Positions 36,069 through 48,110 of a DNA stretch of 64,000 nt are shown here, in pieces (position 1 is the stretch's first letter; the number at the start of each line of letters is the position of its first letter). The notes below the pieces were generated by a model. That model was not told the origin of the DNA. It was given only the letters and a program-made list of their open reading frames with translations, and searched no databases. The stretch is from Silene latifolia (Eukaryota; Streptophyta; Magnoliopsida; Caryophyllales; Caryophyllaceae). The stretch is from positions 313,368,238 through 313,432,237 of the forward strand of contig NC_133537.1 of NCBI RefSeq assembly GCF_048544455.1, written 5' to 3'. Position numbers and translations under genes: made by a program.

Positions 36069-36296
36069 ACCGAGGCTTGGACGGGCGAAAGTCAGTAGAG
36101 CCCCTGTGTCAATCGAAGATTACAACCTGGAGACCCAAGCGACGTCGAGGCGGCTCGAAAGGATTCGGGCCAAGGACCTGCCGTCGGGAAGGGCGACGCC
36201 AAGGCGACTCGAGGGTACGAGTCAAAAACCTGTCGTCGGGAACAGTTTAGAGTCTGTCGACTGTCCGTGCGGGTCGTTTAAAGTCCATTAGACTAC

Positions 36297-36830
36297 GTAC
36301 AAAGGTTCGCCAGCCATAAGAAGGGGTCATACCTGAGGCATCTTCGGATATGTCCTTGCATGTTCGCGGACAAAGGCTCGCCAACTGTGGTAAGAAAATG
36401 TACCCGAGGCATCTTCGGGATCTGTCCTTAAATGGTTGCGGACAAAGGCTCGCCAGCCAAAGGTAAGGAAATGTACCCGAGGCATCTTCGAGATGTGTCC
36501 TTGAAAGGTTGCGGACAAAGGCTCGCCAACCATGATAAGGAAATGTACCCGAGGCATCTTCGGGATGTGTCATTGAAAGGTTTCGGACAAAGGCTCGCCA
36601 GCCATTATAAGGAAATGTACCTGAGGCATCTTCGGGATGTGTCCTTGAAAGGTTGCGGACAAAGGCTCGCCAACCATGATAAGGAAATGTACCCGAGACA
36701 TCTTCGGGATGTGTCCTTGAAAGGTTGCGGACAAAGGCTCGCCAACCAATGATAAGGAAATGTACCCGAGGCATCTTCGGGATGTGTCCTTGAAAGGTTG
36801 CGGACAAAGGCTCGCCAGCCAAATGATACG
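36297..36830 (-). repeat. 72-bp tandem array (about 7.5 units)
   Basis: Anchors GGACAAAGGCTCGCC lie at 36369, 36441, 36513, 36585, 36657, 36729 and 36802, so the unit is 72 bp (once 73). Because 72 is a multiple of three, long open frames appear on both strands. On the element strand (ORF 37014-36247) the repeat reads as a 24-residue unit with WRAFVRNLSRTHPEDASGTF. I see no domain in it. Confidence 0.85.
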
Positions 36831-36889
36831 GTCGGTTAATGGACCATGGGAGTAGCCGCGTCGAATGGTCTTGTTTTGAAATTAACGAA

Positions 36890-37800
36890 CTCGTGATGTC
36901 GCTGGGGAAATAGTGAGTATGAATTCTCACTATCACTATTTTGGAATGAGTGGGTTCCGCGAGGAAGCCCCCTGCTGGTATTTGAAGGAATAGTGAATTT
37001 GGAATCTTCACCATCCGTTGGCTTGAATTTGCAGTGGCGGTTTTGATCGCCGTTTGTCTTAATTTTGAAGGAAAATAGCAAATTTAAGTTTGCTATTGCG
37101 CTTGAAGCGACGGTTTATGTGCCGTCGTTGACATATGTTGGAAATAGTGAATTTGAAATCTTCACTATTGATTGAAGTGATGGTTTATGTGCCGTCGTTG
37201 ACATGTGTGGAAATAGTGAATTTGGAATCTTCACTATTGATTGAAGTGACGGTTTATGTGCCGTCGTTGACATGTGTTGGAAATAGTGAATTTGGAATCT
37301 TCACTATTGATTGAAGTGACGGTTTATGTGCCGTCGTTGACATGTGTGGAAATAGTGAATTTGGAATCTTCACTATTGATTGAAGTGACGGTTTATGTGC
37401 CGTCGTTGACATGTGTTGGAAATAGTGAATTTGGAATCTTCACTATTGATTGAAGTGACGGTTTATGTGTCGTCGTTGACATGTGTGGAAATAGTGAATT
37501 TGGAATCTTCACTATTGATTGAAGTGACGGTTTATGTGCCGCCGTTGCTTGAAATTTGGAGAAATAGCGGTTTTTGAATTCTCGCTATTATTTTTGAAAT
37601 TGACGGTTTTAATCGCCGTCGTTCGGATTTTGAGGAAATAACGATTTTGAATTTTCGCCATTATTTTGAAATTGTAGGAAAAATAGCGAATTTGATTTCA
37701 CCATTATTTTTGAAGTTGGCGGTTTTGATCGCCGTTTGCTTGAAATTTTTGAAAATAGCGAATTTAAATTTTCACTATTTGGTTTTGTTTGTTTTTGAGG
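36890..37800 (-). repeat. hairpin array, including six 69-70-bp tandem units
   Basis: Units from 37130 to 37550 repeat with alternating 69/70-bp period. Each holds two palindromes, AATAGTGAA...TTCACTATT and GACGG-TTTATGTG-CCGTC. Flanking diverged copies keep the palindromic form with changed bases, for example AATAGCAAA (37074-37082) with TTTGCTATT (37089-37097). No ORF. Confidence 0.8.
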
Positions 37801-38065
37801 AAATGACGACATTCAATATCGTCAACGAAAACTTTGATGTTTGTTATGGGAAATTGGGCTAAAGCCCAAAATCCGCTGAAAAGCAAAGGGGAGACCTAGT
37901 TTAGGCGCGAGCCATCTGGCGTTGGAAGCCGGCTTCCCTTTTTTCTGTTAAAAGACGCGAGGTTGAGCTGCGGATGATTTATTATTCATCTTCAACCTCA
38001 AAAATCCCGCAAAATCGCCATTGGAGGACCTTCTAGCTTGCTTTCACTTGTGCCATTGTCAACAA

Positions 38066-39124
38066 ATGTCATCTCAAGGTAAGTATTTCCTCTTGAATCC
38101 ATTTAAAACAGTTGATCCTTAGCTTGATTGAATTAGGGCGAATTTTGCCCCTAAAAAATCGAATTGGGCGTTTTTAATTGAGCCCATTTCGAGTGAAATT
38201 GATGCTTGCATTAAGTTAGAAACCTGTTTAGGAGTATAGGGGTGCTTTTAGTTTGCATTTTGGCCCCGTTTCCGCTCCCTATGCTCGAAAAACGTGAGTG
38301 AGGCGAGAAACCGTCTCATTTCACAATGCCAAGTTTATTTGCTTGGGTAGTGGGTCCCACTAGGTTGCTTTGTAGTTGGAAAAACCCGTATTTGCCATTT
38401 AAGGACCTTCGTTGGATGCTTGTGGGCAAAATTGGATTTTTGCCTTTTGCGACGGTCTTACGTCTGACCAAATAAGCGCCTGTTTGGGCTTGAATTAAGT
38501 CAGTTTGCCTTGAAATGGACCTTATTGGTAATTTAGGTCACCTAGAGGCGTGATAAAATCACGTTTGCCTTTTTGCGGTCGTTTTTGAATTTTTGACCGG
38601 TTTGAGCTCAAATTAGCGTATGAATTGCCTTTTTGAGCCGTAGAAAGATACCCCATTGTGTCGGGAATGTAAAATCCCCATTGTGTCGGGAATGTATTTT
38701 GGGTTGTAGACGGACCTTGTATGGGTCTTGAAATGCCGTTTTTGTGGTTTTGACTCGTCTTTTGCTTGAAAAGAGGGGCGAGTCGTTTTTGTGTTTTTTT
38801 TGTGTGAATGATTTGGGGCGGGATTGCCCCTTGTTTTTGTATTGCAGGTTGTGTTTTTTTTGTTTTTGGATTTATCCATTTCATGCCGTCGTAATGCCGA
38901 AATTTCGGCTGACGTTTTTTGTTTGTTGTTGTTTTTTTTTTATCGCAGGGTATCAGCTGGGACCTATGGGGTCCGTCGTTGAGGCTTTGGAGGAGGAAGT
39001 CGATCCCGGAGGGGCTGTAGCGGCCGAGGAGGCTGCCGTATTCGAGGCGGTGGTGGAGGATGCTTCCGTAGAGGAGGAGAGGCGGCTGATATGGCCGGCT
39101 TGTCCTTTTCGTTGTGGCTCATAG
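38066..39124 (+). CDS. candidate spliced antisense ORF of Tat element B
   Basis: On the strand opposite to gag-pol, ATG at 38066 starts 13 coding bases ending CAAG before the strong donor GTAAGT at 38079. After an 870-bp intron with a T-rich tract, the acceptor TATCGCAG (38941-38948) joins in phase to a frame that reads GYQLGPMGSVVEALEEEVDP and stops at 39122-39124, giving 62 aa, acidic. Extra antisense ORFs in the region between pol and the 3' LTR are known for Tat-lineage elements, which makes the location plausible. The product has no domain I recognise. The coding region may be longer in an undamaged copy; frame 39134-39331 downstream could be its continuation after a frameshift. Low certainty without transcript evidence. 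Confidence 0.35.
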
Positions 39125-39375
39125 ACAGGGTGGTTGATGAGTGGGGTTCAGTATCGGAATGGTGCATCGCATCATGGTTCTGGGCCTCCTCATCATCCGA
39201 AGTCTGCAAGACACTGTTTTCTTTTTTGTCGTGGAGCGAGAACGGGGGTTATCGTCATGGTAACCTCCTGCGCTTTATTCTTTGCTCCCTGTTTCCCATG
39301 TTGCTCCCTTTCTTTTCGATCGGAAGGGTAGGAAGTGCTTAGTTCGGTAGGTGGCGGATAGCCCCGATTCGTTGT

Positions 39376-39600
39376 CTTAGGCGATGTCCGTATGATAGAC
39401 GTTTGTTTTAGGCCGATTGTACGTATGATAAGACGTTTGTTTTAGGCCGATGTCGTATGATAGACGTTTGTTTTAGGCCGATGTACGTATGATAGACGTT
39501 TGTTTTAGGCCAGTGTCTGTATGATAGACGTTTGTTTTAGGCCAGTGTCTGTATGATGACGTTTGTTTTAGGCCAGTGTCTGTATGATAGACGTTTGTTG
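39376..39600 (+). repeat. 31-34-bp tandem array (seven units)
   Basis: The core GACGTTTGTTTTAGGCC recurs at 39398, 39432, 39463, 39494, 39527, 39558 and 39590 (last copy partial). The linkers are GATGTACGTATGATA or CAGTGTCTGTATGATA, so two linker types occupy the two halves of the array. Confidence 0.8.
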
Positions 39601-40388
39601 ATGTATTTTGCGTAAGGCGGTTTGTATATATGTGTTTTTGGATTGTGGTTTATTTCGTGATTTTTGGCTTTTTTGTGTTGTGTTTCGGAGGAGCGTTGTC
39701 GGCTATTGATTCTCCTTTTGCTTTGCACCAGTTCCTGCATCGTTAGTGTAGAAAACAGGCAACAGATAGCACGTATACATAAACGTAAACACGTAGAAGC
39801 ATTTTATTGAAAATAAAAAATTAACCAAGATGACCTGAAGTTAAAATTGAAATTTTGAAAATTTCGTGACAAATCGTCGCATTTGGAATTCAAAAGGAAA
39901 TGATTTGAAAATTTGAGCAATTAACTCGTGTCGTGAATTAAATTGCGTCGAAATTTTTGAAAACGACTCGAAAAATTCAAACTCAGACCATCAGGAAAGA
40001 ATTTTAGAAAAGGATTTTTGCGAGTATATTTGGCTTTTGAGGTCAAGACTCGAATTTGTGAGTGCTTGAATTTTGAGGAAAATTGATGTCGTGTTATCAA
40101 TCTTCGGTTTTGATTTTTTGCCGGAAAATTGCGAAAAAGCGAAAAAATTTCGGAATTCGACTGACATGGAAACGATCCATCGCGGATCGGGGCGACTAGC
40201 CCTTCCCGCCTTTAAAAAAAGAAAGAAAAATCCGTATGTTTAAAGCTGCGTCATGGAAACCGTGTCGGATTTCGTAAAACGCGAAAACCAGGAAATGTGA
40301 GTGTGAGGAAACACAAAATTTCCTGAATCATCCCGAAGAGGCGCGAGCTTCCTGGCGGGAGGTTTGAGGTGTCAGGAGAAAACACAAG

Positions 40389-40769
40389 TTGAAAGAGACA
40401 AGTCAACAACGGTCACGTGGTCCGTCCTTGGAAGAGAGATCCAAGTTTCGTAAGGACGAGATTGTCGATTTGAAGTATCGAGAGGTTGGCAAGGCCAACC
40501 GTGCCTTCTTTGAGGAGTATGTTGATGGAGCTATCCCCGATGTGATGAGACCACCGAAGAGGAGGAGTTCCGGCCCCAAGAATATGGTGGGCCGTGCATT
40601 GGCTCGTCTTGGGTCGAATATGGGGTCTTGTGCTAGACCGGAGGCCGTCGCCGTCCTAGATCCGTTGAGGATCCGTTCCGAGGAAGAAGTCCATGCTGGG
40701 CGGGTCAACAAGAAGAACAAGGGGAAGATGTACCCCGAAGGAAAAGGCAAGGGTAAAATGGAAGATTGA
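40389..40769 (+). CDS. candidate antisense ORF, basic 126-aa protein
   Basis: An open frame opposite to gag-pol in the Tat 3' region. The text is strongly charged: Arg/Lys and Glu near the start (EERSKFRKDEIVDLKYREV), a middle PPKRRSSGPKN stretch, and a Lys/Gly-rich tail GKGKGKMED. The basic stretches could be nuclear-targeting, but that is inference. It lies 1.3 kb downstream of the candidate antisense exon at 38949-39124 and could be a later exon of the same antisense gene; no clear acceptor was fixed. No family recognised. Confidence 0.4.
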   Translation: MKETSQQRSRGPSLEERSKFRKDEIVDLKYREVGKANRAFFEEYVDGAIPDVMRPPKRRSSGPKNMVGRALARLGSNMGSCARPEAVAVLDPLRIRSEEEVHAGRVNKKNKGKMYPEGKGKGKMED

Positions 40770-41174
40770 AGACCTCCATTACCCGCTTTATTATTATGTT
40801 GTAGTAGTGTTGTGAGTTTTTATTATGTTGTACTAGCTAGTTGTTGTGTGTTTTGTGCTAGTTTTACTATGTGAGGTGTGTTAGTTGACACCGTAGCTTC
40901 GACAAGTTGTAGACTCGTCGAGCTTTATTTGTTGTTGAAATGTAATCCCTCCTATTATTAATTAAATAAGAGGATTGCTCGTATCGAAAATTGTGAACGC
41001 TTGTTTCTTCCATCCATTTGGTAAAGGCAATTCGATTTGAATCGTCCTAAACATTTGCACTTGGGAAAGTGGTATTTTGTGGAAAGGGAGAAAGGCTCAT
41101 TTTGTATTTTTGTGGAAAAGGGGAATGGTTTTCCCTTTCTCTTTTTTTTGGGATGTTTTTTTTATTGTGGGTAT

Positions 41175-41365
41175 GGTTGTATCCTTCTAGTGTAAGAAAG
41201 GACTGCCTACGTATCCACCTGAAGAGGTGAAATCAAACCATGATCGTAGTTCGAAATATTTTGTGAATTTGATTGGGTTTTGTGGTTGTATCCCTCAGGC
41301 ATAAGAGGGACTGCCTACGTATCCACCTGAAGAGGTGAAATCAAACCATGCTCGTAGTTCAGGGA
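41175..41365 (-). repeat. duplicated Tat 3'-region motif (two copies, 109 bp apart)
   Basis: GGACTGCCTACGTATCCACC followed by TGAAGAGGTGAAATCAAACC and a TCGTAGTTC end occurs at about 41200 and 41310. This block is a familiar signature of Tat/Ogre-type elements in plant genomes, located downstream of integrase. Its role is unknown to me. Confidence 0.65.
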
Positions 41366-41628
41366 GTTTGTTTTTGTAGTGCAAATAAACGTTGCCTTTG
41401 ACGGATCAAAGGACATTCGAAACGGGCAAGGTGTCGCAGCTTAGACTCGATAAAACATGCAATTTCAAATCAGAATATATTGAGGAACTTGACTTGAAAA
41501 GGGTTGAGGTCGTTGCTAGTTTCAAAACTAGGTTAGGTTGTTGGTTGATAGGGTTCAAGGGTAGTATTTTTTGAGTTGGTCTAGGTTGGTCGGGTTTGTA
41601 AAGTTTTCCTCGTCTAGGTCACTCAGTC

Positions 41629-44600
41629 TCACTGCGCCCCCCGAAAGTATTTTCTTGACCAGTTATGGCCCGACCCAGTTGGGTTTGAATTTTCCCCTCG
41701 AATCGACGGGTAATGGTGCTCGAACTGACTTGAGGACCAAGCGCCCTCCTGGATGTTTCTGGGTTTGACCTTCTTGTTGAATGCCCGTTGTATACGTCGT
41801 TGGTATAGCTGGACGTTGTGCAAGGCGTTGAGTCGCCGTTCGTCTAGGAGAGTGAGTTGTTCGTACCTTCGACGGGTCCATTCCGCCTCAGGGACTTGAC
41901 TCTCCAGTAGGACGCGTAGAGATGGGACCTCTAACTCTACCGGTTGAACCGCCACCATACTGTATGCTAGGTAGAAGGGTGTGGCGCATGTCGGTGTTCG
42001 AATGGAGGTTCGGTATCCCCAGAGTGCGAATGGGAGTTTGCTCGGCCAATCGCGATAGTTCTCTTGCATTTTCTTGATAATGGTAACAAGAGTTTTGTTC
42101 GCTACCTCCACCGCTCCGTTAGTTTGGGGACGGTAGGGGGATGATCGATGTCGTTTGATCTTGTATTTGTCCAGCAAGGCTTGAGTTTCCGCCCGGAAGT
42201 GAGAGCCTTGATCGCTGATGATTTCGTGGGGTACCCCGTATCGGCAGATGATGTTGTTTTGGATGAACTTGGCCACTTGTTTGGCGGTCAAGATCGCATA
42301 TGATGACGTGCTTCTACCCATTTGGTAAAGTAGTCGATGGCGACGAGGACGAAGCAATGCCCCTTGGTGCCTATCGGGTTGACTTTCCCGATGATGTCGA
42401 TGCCCCATGTTGAGAATGGCCAGGGTGATGTCATGGTGTATAAAAGGCATGGTGGTATGTGTTGTATGTTGGCGAAGATTTGGCAATTGTGGCAATGTTT
42501 AACGTAGTTACGGCAATCGGCCTCCATGGTGGTCCAGTAGTAACCTAGCCGCATGATTTTTCGTGTAAGCATCATTGCACTCATGTGAGGGCCACATTCT
42601 CCGTCGTGAACCTCTCCCATGACCTTCTTGGCTTTGTGATGGTCAATGCAAAGGAGGAGAATTCCTTGGGGTGTTCTTTTGTAGAGTTGATTTTGGTTTA
42701 TCACGAATTGTGATGCGAGTAAACGGATGGCTCTTTGTCCTCTTTGATCAGAGTTGGGAGGAAATTCGTTTTTGGTTTTGTAATTGAGGATGGCTTGGTA
42801 CCAAGGTTGATCATGGCTTTCCTCGTCATCGATAATGGCACAAATGTGAGCTGGCTCGCTTTTTCTCTCGACACATAGGGGCATCGATGTCATGTCGTCA
42901 GGTATGTTGACGAGCGCGGCAAGTTTTGCCAGGGCATCAGCAAATTGATTTTCCTCTCGTGGCAGGTGGAAGTAGTCGATTTGGTCGAAGAATTCGGCCT
43001 CTTGATTGATCTTTGCTCGGTAGGGAGCTAAGCTGTCAGATCGGATTTTCCATGATCCGGATACCTGATTGATGATGAGTGAGGAATCGCCATGGACCCT
43101 CAATCTCTTAATGCCAAGTGTGATGGCTGCTTGTAGGCAGATGAGACATGCTTCATATTCAGCGGCATTGTTGGTGACGGCGAAGTCTAGCTTGACCGAG
43201 ATCGGAACATGTTCTCCCTCTGGTGATATTAGAAGGATTCCTACCCCGAAGCCTCTCAGATTAGATGCGCCATCCAAGTATAGGTCCCATGCGTCGGAGT
43301 CGGCACAAAGGATGTCTTCGTCAGAAAGTGACCATGTGTCGGTCGTTGGATCCTCGTTGACGGGATTTTCTGCTAGGAAATCAGCGACTGCTCTTCCCTT
43401 GATAACCTTGAGGGGTACAAACTTGAGATCAAATTCGGACAGCATGAGTGTCCATCTAGACAACGACCTTCCGTTTAGTAATACGGGTTTTTCGAAGATG
43501 TATTTAACCGGGTCCATCTTGGAGTAGATGTGGACTGAGTAGCTGAGCATATAATGCCGCAACTTCTTTGTTGACCATACTAGGGCAAGGCATGTCTTTT
43601 CCAGTTGGGTATACCTCGTCTCGTACTCAATGAACTTTTTTCTGATGTAGTAGATGGCTAGCTCCTCGTTGCCAACTGTTTATGCTAGCATTGCTCCCAT
43701 GGCTGTGTTGGTAACAGTCAAGTATAGGGATAGAGGAATCCCCGGTTGAGGTGGCATGAGGACAGAAGGTTTGGATAGTATTTCCTTTATCCTGTCGAAT
43801 TCCTTCTGACAGTCGTCGTCCCAATCGGTGTGATCGGAGGCACGAAGCTTCTTGAATATCGGTTCACATATCATAGTGAGCTTGGCAATGAACCGGCTGA
43901 TGTATTGGACCTGACCGAGAAATCCCCGAATCTCCTTCTCGTTCCTAGGCCGAGGCATTTGTTGAAGGGCTTTGATTTTGGTTGGATCAATCTCAATGCC
44001 TCTTTTGCTAACGACATGTCCCAAGAGTTTTCCGGAGGTGACCCCGAATGCACACTTCTGAGGATTTACTCTCATGTTATATTTCCGCGGACGAGCGAAG
44101 AATTTCCGGAGGGCATTGATGTGGCCGTCCCGTTCTTTTGATTCGACGATCATGTCATCGACATATACCTCTACCTCCTTGTGCATCATATCATGTAGGA
44201 GAGTGGTAGCGGTTCTTTGATAGGTTTCCCCGACGTTGATGAGGCCGAAAGGCATGACCGTGTAGCAATATGTACCCCACTGTGTAGTGAACGCAGTTTT
44301 GTGCATGTCTTCCTCGGCCATTTTAATCTGGTTGTACCCAGCATACCCGTCCATGAATGATAGGAGAGCATGTTCGGCAGTGTTGTCCACCAGAATGTCA
44401 ACATGTGGCAAAGGGAAGTCGTCTTTTGGACTTGCCTTGTTCAGATCCCTGAAGTCGACGCAAACCCGAATTTTTCCGTCTTTCTTTGGTACGGGCACAA
44501 TGTTGGCCACCCAATCCGAGTATTCAGACACTTTGATGAACCCAGCCTTGAACTGTTTGTCCACCTCTTCCTTGATTTTTAGGGCCCACTCAGGACGCAT

Positions 44601-46517
44601 CCGGCGTAGCTTCTGTTTCACAGGTTTAGCTCCGGGTTTAATGGGTATCCGGTGCTCTACAATTTCTCTGTCAATCCCGGGCATATCTCTGTAAGACCAG
44701 GCGAACACGTCCTTGTATTCGTGGAGGAGGTCAATGAACTGTTGTCTTTCCGAGGGGTCCAGGGTTGTCCTTATCCTAAGTTCTTGAGGTGTATTATCGG
44801 TTCCTACGTTAATAGGCTCGGTTTCCTCAATGATGGGGGTTCTGGTTTCCCGCTTGTCAAGTTCTTTGGCTAAGTGAGGTGGGTAGTTGCTCAAGTCAAA
44901 TTCTTCATAATCATTCAGAATTGCATTGCAGTTAAATTGAGACGAATCATAAGCAAACTTAGCGTTCATTAAGTTGACACGAGCGAAAAGCTCGGAAAGG
45001 ACAGACATCTCGTGGTCAGTCAGAGGCGACACGACAAAGGAAGTGGCCCCTGGAACAGGCTCCAGGTTGTCACCTTTTATGGGAGTGGGGGTGACCTTAG
45101 TGGACTCAGCCTCTGAATCAGCCACGAGTTTGTGATAAAACAGTGGGAAAGGGACCTTGACTGAGACATCCGGAGTGTTAGGAGCTATGACAGACTCTGA
45201 CTCCGACTCAGACTCAGACTCAGATCCTTCTTCACTTCCCTCCTTGAATATAGGGCCTTCTCCAGTTGTTATCTTGAGAATGCGGCCTTGGCGATCGGTC
45301 CACTTGATGGTTTTCCTCCAGTCCTCGGTAGCTTTCTCCGGGTCAGTATCAGAGATCAAGGCGGTTCGATCAAATTGGTTGTCTTTCAGGGCGATGTTTA
45401 TGATGTCCTCATAGTCGAGGTGTTTGACGTTATCTTCCCAAAATAGGAGTGTGACAGCTTGTCCGTCAAGGTATGGTGACGGTTTGGACTCAGTTGATGC
45501 AGCTTCGATGTTGTTGGGAATAAAGTAGCAGTCCTGGAAGACTTCCACTCCCGGGTATCTAGCCCTGGCCACAGATTCATAGATTGGCTCCGGAAAGTCG
45601 TGGTAGAGTTCAGACTCTCCCTCGGGGACAAAGTATCCGTTGAGAGTCAGGTGGTAGGGACGGAGGATAACCCCGTGCTTCTTGCGTTTTCGGATTAGGA
45701 GGTTCATCTCCTGGATGTCTTTATTGGTAGGTTCGTATCCCAGCCCAAAGGGAATGTTGGGGACCTTAGCCTGTTTCAAGGGAGGTAATGGGTCCTTTAG
45801 TGAATTGAGTGGCAAACCCGGGAAATAACCCTGACGCATCATGATACGGTTGATCGTGAGGTTGGTGAACGGGTCACACTCAGAGGTTGCCGATTCATCA
45901 GTTATGGCGTTCACGGCTTGGAAACCCCACATTTCATTGTCATCCTCCTCAATGGCTTGGGAGGCTATCCCCCTTCTCATAACTGCTTTGATTGGGGAAG
46001 CGGGAATCGTGATTGTTATCCCGTTGAAGGGGACTCTGATCTTCTGGTGGAGCGTTGATGTGACCGCCTTGACGGCGTGAATCCAGGGACGTCCCAGGAG
46101 CATGTTGAAGGACGCGTCGATGTCGACCACTTGAAAACTGGTTTGTCTTTCTAGTGGCCCGGTTGCGACGGCCAAAGTGACTAACCCAGCGACCTTGCGA
46201 CGAGTGCCGTCGTAGGCGCGTACTCCTTGATTCGTTGGGAATAAATCAGATTCCTTAATACCCAGGCTGTGGGCAGTTTTGAGAGGAATGACATTCACGG
46301 CGGAACCGTCATCCACGAGGACCATTGGTATATTCTTTTGGAGGCATTGTACTGTGATGTATAGGGCCAGGTTATGATTGGCTCCGAACAGGGGGATATC
46401 CTCGTCGGAGAAGACGACCGGGTTACTCAGATCAGGGGCGTCTCTCATCATGTGTGCCACTATTTCTTCTGGAGAAGAGGTGGAGGGCACGGTTAATTTT
46501 CCCAAGGCCTGCAGCAA
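41629..46517 (-). pseudogene. Tat element B Pol (protease, RT, RNase H, archaeal-type RNase H, integrase)
   Basis: The frame from 46517 opens with a retropepsin-like region (VLVDDGSAVNVIPL). The RT has FMDGYAGYNQIKM, MPFGLINVGETYQR and the catalytic YVDDM near 44160. An in-frame TAA at 43680-43682 splits the RNase H linked to RT. The same frame continues to 42288 and holds a second RNase H with LYLDGASNLRGFGVG, NNAAEYEACL and HGDSSLI, the archaeal-type domain particular to Tat elements. The integrase zinc finger (HCHNC) follows. A one-base frameshift near 42300 passes the core to the 42495-41629 frame, with SDQGSHF and PQTNGAVEVANK. Three protein-scale lesions at least, so inactive. Confidence 0.93.
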
Positions 46518-46591
46518 GGCATGTCGATGCTCAAAAAACGTTGCGATCAGCTGCCAAATCGAGATTTCGGCTTTTGCTTTCTAGAGCTGTT

Positions 46592-48110
46592 TTAGGATTG
46601 AGTTCTCGGGAGCCTTTGGTTGAGTGTCCATTTCTGGGGCGACTTGGTCATTTGTTGTTGGAACGACTGCTGGGTTGCTCGGATTTTGATAGGGACGTCC
46701 GGACCGGGTGAGATGTCCGATTTATTTTGCCCGCTTTTCCTTCCCCGGGATGAGATAGACATCCTCAACATCATCCTGCCATATGCCGTTAATTTCAGGG
46801 TCTCGAGGATACCTTGGAGAGGTATTTCTCGGTGGGTAGTTCTTGTGGGGAATAATTTTGTGAGGGCGATTTTTATGGGGGTAGTTGTTTTGAGGGTAGT
46901 TATTTTGAGGGTAGTTATTTTGAGGGTGATTTTCGTGAGGTCTATGCCAGAATTGTCGCGGGAGCAATCCATCCTGGGGTGGGTAGTTTTGAATGCTTGG
47001 GGAATTCTCCCTCGGATGCGGTGTTGGTGGATTGAAGATGATTCGACGGTAGGTGTCGTCGAGTCGGGTGATTCTCTCAGAGAGACTGGCTATGGCCTCT
47101 TCAACTTGCTGAAACATAGTGAGCATGGTGGCAGCACTGAACACAAACACTCCGTCTGAAGGATCCTTTTCTAGAACATTCACCTCGTCGTCAATCAATA
47201 AGATGAGATGAAAGCAGTCTAGGGTCGGCTCATCGTCAGAGATGGCGTGAATTCCCAGGGAGTTCGTCTTGTTGTTCGGCTTAGTTGGTGGGGGTATAGG
47301 CAAATCTCCCTTCTCAATCATGTCTTGAATGAGGTGCTTGAGTTTGAAGCAATTTTCGGTATCATGCCCTTTCCCTCGATGATACTGGCAGTAGGCGTTC
47401 GGGTTCCAAAATCGGGACTTCTTGGCGTCGGCCGGGTCCGGGGTGGGCCTGATCGGTTGTAACTTCCCTTGGTCCATGAGCCTTTTCAAGGCACTTGCAT
47501 AAGTCGACCCTATGTTGGTGAACACTCTCTGGGGGCGTTCAGCTTTCTTGGCAGATGGTTCGACGAGGTTAACCTCATCAATCTTGTTTGTCTGACCGTA
47601 AGGGCGAAATCCGGTTGAGGTGGATCCTTGATAAACCCTGCCAGTGGTCTTTGCTAGGACACCCTTTCGGAGGTCGTCTTCAATACGTGTCCCCAGAATC
47701 TGCAGATCTTGAAAAGTTTTGATATTACGATACCTCGCAGGTTGGCATAAACCAGGGGCGGAGGTTGTTGACAAATTTTTCCACGAGTTGACTCACTTGG
47801 CTTATTGACCAACGAGTACTCACCCTCCTCCAACGGGTTAGGAACTCGGTGAATCCTTCCTTGTCGTTTTGGGTTAGCACCTCGAGAGTACGGGTGTTGG
47901 CCTGGATCTCGACATTGTCGGCATACTGTTTGGCAAACTCAACTGCGATCTCATCCCAAGTGGTAAGGTTTTTCGGGTCCAAGGAGTAGTACCATTGGCG
48001 AGGAATTGGCTCCAAAGAGGATGGGAAGATCCTGGTAAAAAGCTCATGTTTGACCCCCTAAATGGCCATGTAGTCTTTGAAAGCACGGATGTGGTTGAGT
48101 GGGTCCTCCA
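46592..48110 (-). pseudogene. Tat element B Gag, N-terminus deleted and frameshifted
   Basis: Coding similarity starts abruptly at about 48110 (DPLNHIRAFKDYMAI), next to the leader, so the start codon and N-terminal third are missing. A TAG near 48060, then the frame 48015-47725 with the Gag core WYYSLDPKNLTTWDEIAVEF, then a shift to 47774-46722. That part has the zinc knuckle CQYHRGKGHDTENCFKLKHL, spaced CX2HX4HX4C as usual for Tat Gag, and an Asn/Pro/Tyr repeat (QNNYP units near 46890-46935). A further frame change around 46750 leads toward the protease. Confidence 0.85.

Noticed and set aside
36432..36752. Plus-strand 106-codon ORF with a 24-residue repeat
   Set aside because: It is a by-product of the 72-bp array being divisible by three; no start context or motif supports it.
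36297..36830. Regular repeats with spacer-like segments, superficially like a CRISPR array
   Set aside because: Units are 72-bp tandem copies with no unique spacers, lie inside a plant retrotransposon, and no cas genes exist.
38522..38884. Minus-strand ORFs of 88-120 codons
   Set aside because: They read as low-complexity Lys/Thr/Pro text and lie opposite the T-rich intron-like part of the antisense candidate.
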